Source of the DNA: an uncultured Oscillospiraceae bacterium
Lineage (GTDB): Bacteria > Bacillota > Clostridia > Oscillospirales > Ruminococcaceae
DNA length: 64,000 bases
Reading direction: 5' to 3'
NCBI GenBank assembly: GCA_934464775.1
Contig: CAKSKG010000008.1
Coordinates: 26,600 to 90,599, forward strand
Within the stretch, counting starts at the first letter, position 1, and every line of letters begins with the position of its first letter. Position numbers and translations under genes: made by a program. Shown here piece after piece: positions 7,640-15,791 of the stretch. Below the pieces are notes generated by a model. The model made no database searches. It was not told the origin of the DNA and saw nothing but the letters and a program-made list of their open reading frames with translations.

Positions 7640-8518
7640 ATGAGCGATGAAAAGGAGTTTCTGAAAAATTATAATATGGAAAAATATGAACGTCCCTCCG
7701 TTGCGGCTGATATTGCGGTCTTTACAGCGGCAGACGTTCCCGATGACAATTACAGAAAGCTTGCGGAAAAATCGCTTAAACTGCTTATGATCCGCCGCGG
7801 CAGACCTCCCTTTGAGGGATTTTATGCTCTCCCGGGCGGATTTGCAATGAAAAATGAGGATCTTGATGAAACCGCTGCCCGTGAGCTTTTCGAGGAAACG
7901 GGCGTAAAGGATATAGATCTTTCGCAGCTGAAAACCACAAGCACACCTCAGCGTGACCCGAGAGGCTGGATAATTTCTGCGGCTTATATTGCCCTTGTGG
8001 ACAGCAGCAGGCTGGAGGTCAGATACGGCGATGATGCCGCCGATGCAGGCTGGTTCGATGTTTCATTTTATGAAAAGGAGCATAATGTCACTTCGTCGGC
8101 GGACGGTTCTTCCTGCTCGGAAACTGTATTCCTACTGGAGCTTCGCAGCGGCGATGTGCTTCTGACTGCGGAGGTTTCCGTGAAAAATACAGCAAAAATA
8201 AGCGGCAGATCACGAAGCATAAAGGTAATTTCTTCGGAGGGAATTGCCTTTGACCATGCGGAAATAATCGTTTATGCCATACTTGAGCTGCGCAGGAGAA
8301 CTGCGGAGGAGGGCGCCGCATTCAATCTTCTGCCCGAAAAATTCACCATGACAGATCTCCAGCGTGTATATGAGATAATCATGGGCACAAAGGAGACCGA
8401 CGCCAATTTCCGCAGGAAAATGAGCGGATTTGTGAAAAATACAGATGAAATGGCGCAGGGCGGAGGTCACAGACCCTCAAAGCTGTATGTGAGAAATATG
8501 GAGGCGTTTCTGAAATGA
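7640..8518 (+). CDS. Nudix-domain protein with NrtR-like DNA-binding C-terminus
   Basis: The 292-residue protein joins a Nudix domain (about 20-160) to a C-terminal winged-helix domain. The Nudix box at 67-89 is intact (GX5E, Glu73; REL-x-EE-x-GV, Arg81 to Val89), so hydrolysis of an ADP-ribose-type substrate is possible. The C-terminal part (FTMTDLQRVYEIIMG, NFRRKMSGFV, GHRPSKLY) matches the DNA-binding domain of NrtR-type regulators, which sense ADP-ribose and control NAD genes. I use the ATG at 7640 (AAAGGA nine bases upstream); the ORF could begin at 7622. No NAD biosynthetic gene is in view, so the regulon is unknown. Confidence 0.85.
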   Translation: MSDEKEFLKNYNMEKYERPSVAADIAVFTAADVPDDNYRKLAEKSLKLLMIRRGRPPFEGFYALPGGFAMKNEDLDETAARELFEETGVKDIDLSQLKTTSTPQRDPRGWIISAAYIALVDSSRLEVRYGDDAADAGWFDVSFYEKEHNVTSSADGSSCSETVFLLELRSGDVLLTAEVSVKNTAKISGRSRSIKVISSEGIAFDHAEIIVYAILELRRRTAEEGAAFNLLPEKFTMTDLQRVYEIIMGTKETDANFRRKMSGFVKNTDEMAQGGGHRPSKLYVRNMEAFLK

Positions 8519-9192
8519 TCGCAGCTGATGAAATAATGCCTGAGGGCTGCCTGCGCAAAGTCACGGCGGTATATGATACGTCGGCGGAGCATTCTCGGCT
8601 GATGCTTATAAACTGCGGCAGTGATTCGGCGGACATTGCAGGGGAGATCTGCGGCGGAAGCGGTTTTGTATTTCTGTGTACCGAGCCTGTCAGCTGGGAG
8701 GTGGACTATACCCCGTGGAAAGCTGACGGACTCAGAAAAGGCGAAGCTTTCGGCGGCGGTGCGGACGCTTATCTGAAAGAGCTTACGGAGATGATACTTC
8801 CTGCGGCGGCTGAAAAATTTTCCGTTGATATGAATGCATCGGCGGTATGCGGATATTCTCTTGGCGGACTTTTTTCGCTTTATGCGGCTTTGAACAGCGG
8901 CATTTTCAGGTCGGCGGCAAGTGTTTCGGGCTCGCTTTGGTATAAGGGCTGGACGGAATATTTAAGCGAAAAATCTGAAAATATCCGTCTTGTCGGATGC
9001 TATGTCTCGCTGGGAGATACCGAGGGAAAATCAAAAAATCAGCTTCTGAAAACCGTTGATGACAAGACTTCGGAGTGCTGCAAGATCCTTTCGGCAGCCT
9101 CTGACAGATTTAAGTTTGAATACAACAGCGGCGGACATTTCAAAGATGTTGCCGCAAGAATGAAAAAAGCGGTGGATTTTCTTTCATGTTAG
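8515..9192 (+). CDS. alpha/beta-hydrolase, putative esterase (esterase D/IroE-like)
   Basis: The 225-residue protein begins in an ATGA overlap with the Nudix regulator, so the two are translationally coupled. The nucleophile elbow GYSLGG places Ser115 as catalytic serine, with SLWYKGWTEY following as in enterobactin-esterase-like hydrolases. LGDTEGK probably supplies the acid and NSGGHFKD the histidine. There is no signal peptide, so it acts in the cytosol. The substrate is unknown; pairing with a nucleotide-sensing regulator does not reveal it. Confidence 0.8.
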   Translation: MIAADEIMPEGCLRKVTAVYDTSAEHSRLMLINCGSDSADIAGEICGGSGFVFLCTEPVSWEVDYTPWKADGLRKGEAFGGGADAYLKELTEMILPAAAEKFSVDMNASAVCGYSLGGLFSLYAALNSGIFRSAASVSGSLWYKGWTEYLSEKSENIRLVGCYVSLGDTEGKSKNQLLKTVDDKTSECCKILSAASDRFKFEYNSGGHFKDVAARMKKAVDFLSC

Positions 9193-9215
9193 ATTGTTGT
9201 TATATTATCTATTTT

Positions 9216-9238
9216 TGCGGCTTTATGCCGCATTTTTT
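9216..9238 (+). terminator. terminator after the esterase gene
   Basis: TGCGGC (9216-9221) pairs with GCCGCA (9227-9232) across a five-base loop and is followed by TTTTTT. Confidence 0.75.
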
Positions 9239-9280
9239 GTGTTTAAATATACGATTATTGTCGGAATGCGGCGATAAATA

Positions 9281-9323
9281 TTGACGTTTGTGAAAATCGG
9301 GTGTATAATTGGTAGTACCAATT
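9281..9323 (+). promoter_or_regulatory. lrgAB promoter with FadR-family operator
   Basis: TTGACG (9281-9286) and TATAAT (9304-9309) are spaced by 17 bases. Overlapping the -10 element and the start site is a perfect 17-bp palindrome, AATTGGTAGTACCAATT (9307-9323). It fits the FadR-subfamily GntR operator consensus TNGTNNNACNA. A repressor bound here would block initiation. The FadR-type regulator encoded at 10401 is the obvious candidate. Confidence 0.85.
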
Positions 9324-9338
9324 TGATGAGGTGATATT

Positions 9339-9704
9339 GTGAAATATTTAAAACAGTTCGGGATAATACTTGCTGTGTCCTTTATCGGCGAGCTTATGAA
9401 TATGTTTATTCCGCTGCCCGTTCCCGCAAGCATATGGGGACTTGTTATTATGTATCTGTGCCTGCAATTCCATGTTATAAAGCTGGACGATGTTCATGAT
9501 ACGGCAAAGCTGCTTATTGAGATAATGCCGGTTATGTTCGTGCCTGCGGCAGTGGGGCTTATCGAATCATGGAGCTCCATAAAGTCGAATATCGGCGTAT
9601 ATTTTATCATAACCGTGATATCCACAATAGCGGTAATGGCTGTTTCGGGCAGCGTTACGCAGTTTGTTATCAGAGAGGAAAGGAAGAAAAAGGGCAATGA
9701 ATGA
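9339..9704 (+). CDS. lrgA: LrgA/CidA-family membrane protein
   Basis: A 121-residue protein with four predicted membrane helices, the holin-like partner of LrgB. Family features are GELMNMFIPLPVPASIWGL near the N-terminus and the EIMPVMFVPAAVGLIE segment. LrgAB-type systems affect murein hydrolase export or cell lysis, and homologues in Bacillus (PftAB) carry pyruvate. The start is a GTG at 9339 after GATGAGGTG; no earlier in-frame start fits. It overlaps lrgB by eight bases. Confidence 0.9.
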   Translation: MKYLKQFGIILAVSFIGELMNMFIPLPVPASIWGLVIMYLCLQFHVIKLDDVHDTAKLLIEIMPVMFVPAAVGLIESWSSIKSNIGVYFIITVISTIAVMAVSGSVTQFVIREERKKKGNE

Positions 9705-10389
9705 TGTTATTGAGGAATCCGTATTTTTCGGAGCGGTAATAAGTCTGCTGTGCTACGGGCTGGGAGCTGTGCTTCACAATAAAACAAAGCTTGCGGTATT
9801 GAATCCGCTGCTGATAGCAATTATTGCAGTTATAATATTGCTTGTTATCAGTGATATTGATTATGATACATATAACAGCGGAGCAAAATACATCAGCTAT
9901 CTGCTGACGCCTGCAACGGTATGCCTTGCAGTGCCGCTCTATGAGCAGACGGAGCTGCTGAAAAAGAATCTTAAAGCCGTTGCGGCAGGAATAATATCGG
10001 GAGTTCTGACATCTCTGCTCTGCATAACCGTTATGGCTGTGATATTCGGACTGAGCCATGAGGAATTTGTAACATTCCTGCCGAAGTCGATAACAACGGC
10101 TATCGGAATGGGCGTTTCCGACGAGCTGGGCGGATTTGTAAACCTGACGGTGGTTGTAATAATCATCACGGGCATTCTGGGAAATGTTATCGGAAAATTT
10201 GTTTGCAGGATATTCAAGATAACGGAGCCTATCGCAGTGGGCATAGCATACGGTTCATCAGCTCATGCGATAGGAACGGCAAAGGCAATGGAAATAGGCG
10301 AGGTCGAGGGCGCAATGAGCAGCCTTTCAATAGTTGTATCGGGAGTGCTTACGGTTATCGGTGCATCGGTATTCTCCCACATTATGTAA
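9697..10389 (+). CDS. lrgB: LrgB-family membrane protein
   Basis: The 230-residue polytopic membrane protein has the LrgB signatures KSITTAIGMGVSDELGG and GSSAHAIGTAKAMEIGE, with about seven hydrophobic helices. I start it at the ATG at 9697, inside the end of lrgA and after GGAAAGGAAGAAAAAGGG; an upstream in-frame TTG would add 11 charged residues from lrgA. The GntR regulator gene starts 11 bases after its stop, so the three genes form one operon. Confidence 0.92.
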   Translation: MNDVIEESVFFGAVISLLCYGLGAVLHNKTKLAVLNPLLIAIIAVIILLVISDIDYDTYNSGAKYISYLLTPATVCLAVPLYEQTELLKKNLKAVAAGIISGVLTSLLCITVMAVIFGLSHEEFVTFLPKSITTAIGMGVSDELGGFVNLTVVVIIITGILGNVIGKFVCRIFKITEPIAVGIAYGSSAHAIGTAKAMEIGEVEGAMSSLSIVVSGVLTVIGASVFSHIM

Positions 10390-10400
10390 GGACGGTCGGA

Positions 10401-11033
10401 ATGGCGGAACAGTACGAAAAGGTCATTGATTACATAACCGAAATGATAAGCACGGGCGAGCTGGAAAGCGGCTCACGCCTGCCTGCCGAAAGGGTCATTT
10501 CCGAAAAGCTCTCGGTCAGCAGAAATTCTGCCCGTGAGGCTCTGCGGACGCTGGAGCATATGGGGATAATGAAAAGCGTTCACGGCTCTGGAAATTATCT
10601 CACCGATAATATGTCCGCAGGAATGTCCGAGATGTTTCGGTTCATGCTGCTGCTGAAACAGGTGTCGCATGACGATATACGCCGCTTTCGGTGTGATATG
10701 GAAAAAACGGTCTGCCGAAATATCATCGAAGCGGGAGCTGATCCGTCGGTGCTTGACGGCATAGCCGAGATACTCGATTCGGACTGCGGCGAGGCGGAGC
10801 GTGACAGGCTTTTCCACTATGCGCTGGTATATGCCGCAGGGAACAAGCTTTGGATATGCATTATGGAAGCGATAACCGATGTTTACCGTGACTGGATAAG
10901 CGATGTGCTTACCGCTTCGGACGAAAGCCGCAGGGACGAGTTCCGCAGGCAGCACAGAGATATTCTTGATGCATTGAGGGCAGGAGATCTGAAACGCTGC
11001 GAAGCGGCTGTTGACAGGCATTATAATATGTAA
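10401..11033 (+). CDS. FadR-subfamily (FCD) GntR transcriptional regulator
   Basis: The 210-residue protein has a GntR winged helix at about 5-70 (SGSRLPAERVISEKLSVSRNSAREALRTLEHMGIM, cited here as key positions 22-57) and a helical FCD effector domain (75-205). The FCD metal-binding residues are less clear than in FadR paralogues. The true start is the ATG at 10401; the longer frame from 10203 lies inside lrgB. A likely target is the palindrome over the lrgA promoter, giving feedback control. LrgAB is usually controlled by LytTR regulators, so a FadR-type regulator is notable. Confidence 0.88.
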   Translation: MAEQYEKVIDYITEMISTGELESGSRLPAERVISEKLSVSRNSAREALRTLEHMGIMKSVHGSGNYLTDNMSAGMSEMFRFMLLLKQVSHDDIRRFRCDMEKTVCRNIIEAGADPSVLDGIAEILDSDCGEAERDRLFHYALVYAAGNKLWICIMEAITDVYRDWISDVLTASDESRRDEFRRQHRDILDALRAGDLKRCEAAVDRHYNM

Positions 11034-11046
11034 AATACATAAAAAA

Positions 11047-11087
11047 GCCGTTATAACATCGTCGGGGTGTTATAACGGCAGTTTTTA
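11047..11087. terminator. bidirectional terminator between gntR and the GyrI-like gene
   Basis: GCCGTTATAACA (11047-11058) pairs with its exact complement at 11068-11079. A-tract upstream and T-tract downstream allow use from both convergent genes. Confidence 0.85.
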
Positions 11088-11717
11088 TAACTTTTTTACA
11101 GGGTGGCGTATGACTGTTTTAAGCTTTGAAACATCGCATTTTCTCGGGTCGCTGAGATATATCTCATGGTGCAGGCGTTCTTCGGAGAAGTCTGCGGCAT
11201 AGCCGTTTTCAGTCATATATTCGCTCATTTTTGCGACAGTTTCAGGCTCGCTGTCATATGAGCCGATGTGCATACACTGAACGCACAGTCCCTCGTCATA
11301 CGTGAAAAACTCAACGGAAGAGAAATCCTGCTTTTTCTTTTTCTCCGCTTCGCTTACCGCCCAGCGGAAATCCTCCTCGGTGACAAAATCGGGGAGACGT
11401 ATCATTGAAATAAAATGCAGGTCCTGCTTGCGGCTGTAATCCATTCCGTCGGAGCCGTTCTGATACCACAGTCCCTCCAGCGGCGGCACAACGTACTCAA
11501 AAAATCCGTCTATTTTGTGGCTGCCCTTATAGCTCATTTTTATAGTGAATGCGATCCCGTAGAGCAGCGGTATAGTTTTCTTGTAATCTCCGTTTTCGTC
11601 ATTGGGGTCGCCCTTTCCGCGGACTGCTATATAGTTCATTTTCGGCAGCAGAACCGCAGAGGGCTTTTTCGGCGGCATATAAAATTCCTTGTATTCTTTT
11701 TTGAAGTCAAACGGCAT
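11085..11717 (-). CDS. GyrI-like small-molecule-binding domain protein
   Basis: A 210-residue cytosolic protein that resembles the stand-alone GyrI-like proteins common in Firmicutes. The opening DFKKEYKEFYMPPKKPS, then PKMNYIAVRGKGDPN, HKIDGFFEYVVPPLEGLWYQ and the end IYLSDPRK are the family blocks. GyrI-like folds bind small hydrophobic or cationic ligands, and some have hydrolase activity on toxic compounds. No DNA-binding domain is attached. It is monocistronic, with its own promoter at 11751-11779. Confidence 0.85.
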   Translation of the reverse strand: MPFDFKKEYKEFYMPPKKPSAVLLPKMNYIAVRGKGDPNDENGDYKKTIPLLYGIAFTIKMSYKGSHKIDGFFEYVVPPLEGLWYQNGSDGMDYSRKQDLHFISMIRLPDFVTEEDFRWAVSEAEKKKKQDFSSVEFFTYDEGLCVQCMHIGSYDSEPETVAKMSEYMTENGYAADFSEERLHHEIYLSDPRKCDVSKLKTVIRHPVKKL

Positions 11718-11750
11718 TGTGATCGTCCTTTCTTTCGGCGCTTTCTTATG

Positions 11751-11779
11751 ATTATATCATAAAAGGTTACTGTTGACAA
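11751..11779 (-). promoter_or_regulatory. sigma-A promoter of the GyrI-like gene
   Basis: On the minus strand TTGTCA (11774-11779) and TATAAT (11751-11756) with a 17-base spacer. Confidence 0.75.
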
Positions 11780-11808
11780 TACATTGTAAAAAAATTGCCG
11801 CATAGGTC

Positions 11809-11837
11809 TTTACATATTAAATTTGATATGATAGAAT
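11809..11837 (+). promoter_or_regulatory. sigma-A promoter of the DUF1963-type gene
   Basis: TTTACA (11809-11814), a 17-base spacer and TAGAAT (11832-11837), 31 bases before the start codon, which follows AAAGGGAG. Confidence 0.7.
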
Positions 11838-11867
11838 ATAAAAAATGACATAAAGGGAGAATAAACT

Positions 11868-13286
11868 ATGAACTTATCGGCAAGTAAATTTCTCGGCAGG
11901 CTTATAAGCGCAGATTATATTTATTCATTGGAGCAATGCTTCGCATTTCTTTTGTCCGATCTTTCGGAGGAAGCGCTGAATAATAACAATTCGGCTGTGG
12001 TGTTCGATGAACTGTGGGGCTGGTACTGCGGAGGCACCGAGGACGGAGTCTGGCAGTATTACGAAAAATGCCGCAGGGATAAGCTTAAACAAATATCAGT
12101 TATTCTCAGGCATTTCGGCTGCGAACAGCTTTCAAGAGCTTATCTTCGTGGGGCAGAGGTGCTTTTCCCCTTGCTGGACGGTGAACAGACAGAGGAAAAG
12201 CATGAAAAGATAATGCAGTTCTCCGATAAGCTTGACAGTTATATAGATGAATATCGGATTGAGATACTTACCGCATTAAAGGACTGTCTCGTTCAGAATT
12301 TTGAGGAGCTTGCCGATGCTATGTCGGGAAATGCCTTGCCCGATATGCTTTTTGATTCGGAGACAGACGAGCCGATGAGCTATTCCGAAATGATGAAGCG
12401 GGCGGAAGATGAAATGTTTGCGGAAATGGGCATTACCCGTGAAGAAGCTGTTGAAGCTGACCGCAGAATGCGAGAGGAAAGCTATCATTGTGAAACAGGC
12501 GGCAAATATTCGGAAAAGCTCGCCGAAGAACTGAAAAAATATACAAAAAATGCCGTCTTTGCGGCATTCGATAAAGGCAGTGAGATAAGCAGGGGCTGCT
12601 CCAAAACAGGCGGTTCTCCCGATGTTCCAAAGGATTTTGAGTGGTTTCGCAGCAGCGAGGGCACGCCGCTGACATTTCTTATGCAGATAAATTTTGCGGA
12701 GCTTCATGCATATGACAGGGACGGTATTTTCCCAGAAAAGGGTCTGTTGTACTTCTTTTATGACGTGGAGCAGCAGCCATGGTACCGGGACGAGGGCGGA
12801 TATAAGGTTTTCTATTACGGCGGTGATGCTTCGGAAACATCGCCTGCGGAGTTTCCCGAGGAATGCTGTGATTTGTTTGATTACGGCTGTGCCGATGAAA
12901 ACTGTGTTATTGATGAATGCAGGCTGAAATTTTTTGCCGATATGACACTGCCGAGCTATGAGGAATACTGCGAAATTAAAGGCGTTAAGTGCGATTACAG
13001 CGGCTTTGATGATTATGATGCCACGGTGCGCAAAATGCTGGGGTATGTTCCTGCCGAGTATTCCGACAAATATAATATCATCGGCGGCTATTCCGTTCCC
13101 GAGCAGGACAGTCCCGCAGGTGAGTTCGGTGATGAATATATCCAGCTGATGCAGATGACGTATTATGAATCGGACAAATGCGGTTTTATGTTCGGTGACG
13201 GCGGCAAGCTGTATTTCTACATCAGAAAAGACGAGCTTGCGGCAGGAAATTTTGATAATGTCAGGTTTGTTTTGCAGTGCGGATAA
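11868..13286 (+). CDS. DUF1963 (YwqG-like) family protein with helical N-terminal domain
   Basis: The 472-residue cytosolic protein ends in a DUF1963-type domain (about 215-470): GGSPDVPKDFEWF, PLTFLMQINFAEL, GLLYFFYDVEQQPWY, QLMQMTYYES and GFMFGDGGKLYFYIRKDEL are the family landmarks. Residues 1-120 form a separate helical region (FDELWGWYCGGTEDGVWQYYE) that may belong to the DUF4375 group; this is tentative. Residues 125-210 are acidic and helical. The biochemical function of DUF1963 is unknown. Monocistronic, between its own promoter and terminator. Confidence 0.75.
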   Translation: MNLSASKFLGRLISADYIYSLEQCFAFLLSDLSEEALNNNNSAVVFDELWGWYCGGTEDGVWQYYEKCRRDKLKQISVILRHFGCEQLSRAYLRGAEVLFPLLDGEQTEEKHEKIMQFSDKLDSYIDEYRIEILTALKDCLVQNFEELADAMSGNALPDMLFDSETDEPMSYSEMMKRAEDEMFAEMGITREEAVEADRRMREESYHCETGGKYSEKLAEELKKYTKNAVFAAFDKGSEISRGCSKTGGSPDVPKDFEWFRSSEGTPLTFLMQINFAELHAYDRDGIFPEKGLLYFFYDVEQQPWYRDEGGYKVFYYGGDASETSPAEFPEECCDLFDYGCADENCVIDECRLKFFADMTLPSYEEYCEIKGVKCDYSGFDDYDATVRKMLGYVPAEYSDKYNIIGGYSVPEQDSPAGEFGDEYIQLMQMTYYESDKCGFMFGDGGKLYFYIRKDELAAGNFDNVRFVLQCG

Positions 13287-13291
13287 AACAT

Positions 13292-13325
13292 ACGGACGCA
13301 GAGGAAATTTCTGCGTCCGTTTTTG
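13292..13325 (+). terminator. terminator of the DUF1963-type gene
   Basis: A ten-bp stem ACGGACGCAG (13292-13301) with CTGCGTCCGT (13311-13320) and a TTTTTG tail. Confidence 0.9.
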
Positions 13326-13334
13326 CATTTCCGG

Positions 13335-13363
13335 TTGAAAAAATCCTGTGTCTGTGTTATCAT
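13335..13363 (+). promoter_or_regulatory. sigma-A promoter of the GNAT-tag-araC operon
   Basis: TTGAAA (13335-13340), 17-base spacer, TATCAT (13358-13363), 24 bases before the GNAT start codon. Confidence 0.75.
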
Positions 13364-13386
13364 AGCAGTATGAAAGGAATGAGGAT

Positions 13387-14229
13387 ATGATAAACTGCGG
13401 CGATATTTATAAGATATTTTCGGAGTGTTTTCCGAAGCTTGACATGGGTGAGAAAAATTTTGCGGAGCTTCTTGATATTGAAAAAGCCGATATCATAAAG
13501 GAATATGCCGACGGGAAAACGGTCGGATTTGCCGTGATGCATGACGGTCATATCCTGCTGATGTGCGTTCTGCCCGATCACCGCAGAAAAGGTCACGGCA
13601 GTGCGCTGCTTGAAAAGTGTGAGAATGCAGCAGCCGAAAAGGGATATCATGAGGTGATACTCGGAGACGACAACTGGTTCTTTCTCGGAGCGGTGCTGTC
13701 CGAAAGCGAATATGAAAAGGGCAGCTCGGATTTTTTCTCAAAGCGCAGATATTCATTCAGCGGCGGCTGTATGGAGATGTCGCTGAATGCGGATAATTTC
13801 GTAAAAGAGCTTATTCCCGATGCATCGGCTGCCGATGAATTCAGATTTATAAGAGCCGATGAGCGGGATATGCTTTTGTCTGCGGTGGCGCAGGTGGACA
13901 GTGAATGGTGTCAGTATTTCAATGAGTATGAAAATGTGTTTGCGGCTTTCAGCGGCGGAAAGATCGTGTCGTTCTGCATTGCCGAAAGCGGCTGTCTGAC
14001 AATGCTTTCCCGTGACGGAGAAAATGTCGGTTCGGTGGGCTGTGTCGGAACGATTCCTGCCGCAAGGGGACAGGGAACGGGACTTGCAATGGTGGGAAAA
14101 GCCTCGGAGCAGCTTATCTCATGTGGCTGTGATGTGATATACATACATTACACTCATCTTGGAAAATGGTACGGAAAGCTGGGCTTTGAGCCGTTCATAT
14201 ATTTCGGCTTCGGAAGAAAAATATTGTGA
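13387..14229 (+). CDS. tandem GNAT-family N-acetyltransferase
   Basis: A 280-residue protein with two GNAT units. The first has an acetyl-CoA-binding motif A, LPDHRRKGHGSALLEK, at about residues 60-75; the second, nearer the C-terminus, has TIPAARGQGTGLAMVGK. Residues after it (YIHYTHLGKWYGKLGFEP) are the typical GNAT end. The acceptor is unknown. The ATG at 13387 follows AAAGGAATGAGG. The stop codon falls at the beginning of the tag gene region, giving a three-gene operon with tag and araC. Confidence 0.85.
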   Translation: MINCGDIYKIFSECFPKLDMGEKNFAELLDIEKADIIKEYADGKTVGFAVMHDGHILLMCVLPDHRRKGHGSALLEKCENAAAEKGYHEVILGDDNWFFLGAVLSESEYEKGSSDFFSKRRYSFSGGCMEMSLNADNFVKELIPDASAADEFRFIRADERDMLLSAVAQVDSEWCQYFNEYENVFAAFSGGKIVSFCIAESGCLTMLSRDGENVGSVGCVGTIPAARGQGTGLAMVGKASEQLISCGCDVIYIHYTHLGKWYGKLGFEPFIYFGFGRKIL

Positions 14230-14243
14230 TCGGCGGTGATGAT

Positions 14244-14780
14244 ATGGAATGCTGCGGCCGGAAAAATTCATGTCCCGAAAATGTGAAGTATCATGACGAG
14301 GAATGGGGAGTCCCTCTGCATGATGACAGAAAACAGTTTGAGTTTCTTATGCTCGAAGCAATGCAGTGCGGTCTTAACCGGAATATGATAATCAAAAAGC
14401 GTGAGATATTCAGAGCCTGCTTTGATGATTTTGATTACGAAAAAACAGCACGGTATGATGAAGCGGACATTGAGCGTATACTTCAATATGACGGCATGAT
14501 ACATTCACGGAGAAAGACGGAAGCAGTGATAAACAATGCACGCTGTTTTATAAAAATACGTGAGGAGTTCGGCTCCTTTGACAGCTTTATATGGAGCTTT
14601 TCGGGCGGCAGAACCATACTGTACGAAAACCACGAAAAGGGATATATCCCTGCGGAAAACGGGCTGTCCGACAGGATAAGCAGGGAGCTGAAAAAAAGCT
14701 TTCCAACTGTAAAAATGAGCTGCTCCGATGAGAAAAATGTAAGATTTTTCGGGGCGGAGGTATCGGAGGAAAAACCATGA
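14244..14780 (+). CDS. DNA-3-methyladenine glycosylase I-like protein, C-terminally shortened
   Basis: The N-terminal two thirds match Tag: KYHDEEWGVPLHDDRKQFEF (with Cys and His of the zinc site), LEAMQCGLN, KKREIFRACFDDFDYEKTA, and FIWSFSGG. Two things are odd. The conserved Trp after GLN/GLS is Asn here, and after RFFG the sequence ends within ten residues, so the usual C-terminal segment with the Tyr/Phe-Gln-Ala-x-Gly helix and the last His and Cys zinc ligands is absent. The start at ATG 14244 is preferred; a GTG at 14226 is possible. Either a divergent enzyme or a decaying one. The stop overlaps the araC start (ATGA). Confidence 0.7.
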   Translation: MECCGRKNSCPENVKYHDEEWGVPLHDDRKQFEFLMLEAMQCGLNRNMIIKKREIFRACFDDFDYEKTARYDEADIERILQYDGMIHSRRKTEAVINNARCFIKIREEFGSFDSFIWSFSGGRTILYENHEKGYIPAENGLSDRISRELKKSFPTVKMSCSDEKNVRFFGAEVSEEKP

Positions 14781-15595
14781 CAGAAGCTATTTATCCCGTT
14801 ATAAGCACCCAGGACAGGCTGCCCTTTTATCTTACGGGGATAGGTGTTTCCGACCCCGAATATCACGTTTCAAGAAGCAGGGGACTTGCATCTCATCAGT
14901 TTTTGTTCACGACCTCGGGCAGCGGAATTCTTTCCGTTGACGGCACAGAATATCGTCAGAAAGCAGGCTCGGTATTTTATCTTGCGCCGGGAAAGCCCCA
15001 TGAATATTATCCCGAGGGAGACAGCTGGGTGACGAACTGGCTTGTTTTCCGAGGAAATTATGCATCGGAGCTTATGAAAAGCATGGGCTTTGACGGTTTC
15101 AAATATTCGGATAACTTTGACAGCGAGCGCTGCGGACTTATTTTCAGACGGATATTTTCCGCTGCGGCAGACCCTGTAAGCGGCGGTGAAAATGCATCGG
15201 CGCTGGTGTATGAATATGTTCTTGCGATGCGGAGATGTATGTTTTCCGCAAAGAGGCTCACGGCGAACAGCATAGCCGCCGAGGCGATAGTTTACATCGA
15301 CAGCAACTATATGCAGGATATTTCCGATGAACAGCTTGCGGCTCTAAGCGGAGTTTCCGTGCAGCATTTCTGCCGTGTTTTCAAGACGGAGACTTCAATG
15401 CGTCCGCTGGAATATCTTGCAGGCAGGAGACTTGCGGAGGCAAAGTCGCTGCTGGTGAACACGGACATGGAGATAGGCGAGATCGGCAAAGCCGTGGGAT
15501 ACGGCGACAGGAATTATTTCGGCATAGTTTTCAGACGTGCCGAGGGAGTTTCCCCAAGGGAGTACCGCCGCTCAAAGGGTACGGTTTTATTATGA
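14777..15595 (+). CDS. AraC-family transcriptional regulator
   Basis: The 272-residue protein has an N-terminal cupin sugar-sensing domain (about 25-105, SHQFLFTTSGSG, SVFYLAPGKPHEYYP) and a C-terminal double helix-turn-helix (165-270, LAALSGVSVQHFCRVFK, EIGEIGKAVGYGDRNYFGIVFRR, and the PREYR end). The start lies in an ATGA overlap with tag. This layout is that of activators of glycan-utilisation genes; the GH59-like galactosidase gene 196 bases downstream is the natural target, and a second possibility is the GH27 gene near 62 kb. Confidence 0.9.
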   Translation: MTEAIYPVISTQDRLPFYLTGIGVSDPEYHVSRSRGLASHQFLFTTSGSGILSVDGTEYRQKAGSVFYLAPGKPHEYYPEGDSWVTNWLVFRGNYASELMKSMGFDGFKYSDNFDSERCGLIFRRIFSAAADPVSGGENASALVYEYVLAMRRCMFSAKRLTANSIAAEAIVYIDSNYMQDISDEQLAALSGVSVQHFCRVFKTETSMRPLEYLAGRRLAEAKSLLVNTDMEIGEIGKAVGYGDRNYFGIVFRRAEGVSPREYRRSKGTVLL

Positions 15596-15791
15596 TATTT
15601 CGGTATTTACGTCGATTTTTCTGCGGCATGACATTTTCTCCGATGCTAAAAAAGTAAGAATATGCAAAATATTTCAGATTGACCGTTTTGCGTTCATAGC
15701 TTATAATTAGATTCAGAAAAATTACTGTGCACGGTATGTTTTTTCGGAAATTTATATTACAATGATATGTTCTGCGAGAGGGGAATATCTT

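Noticed and set aside
12276..13328. 350-codon minus-strand frame opposite the DUF1963-type gene
   Set aside because: It is the complement of a clear coding gene, has no ribosome binding site, and has no protein-like motif. The same holds for long antisense frames at 34632-35744 and 59218-60273.
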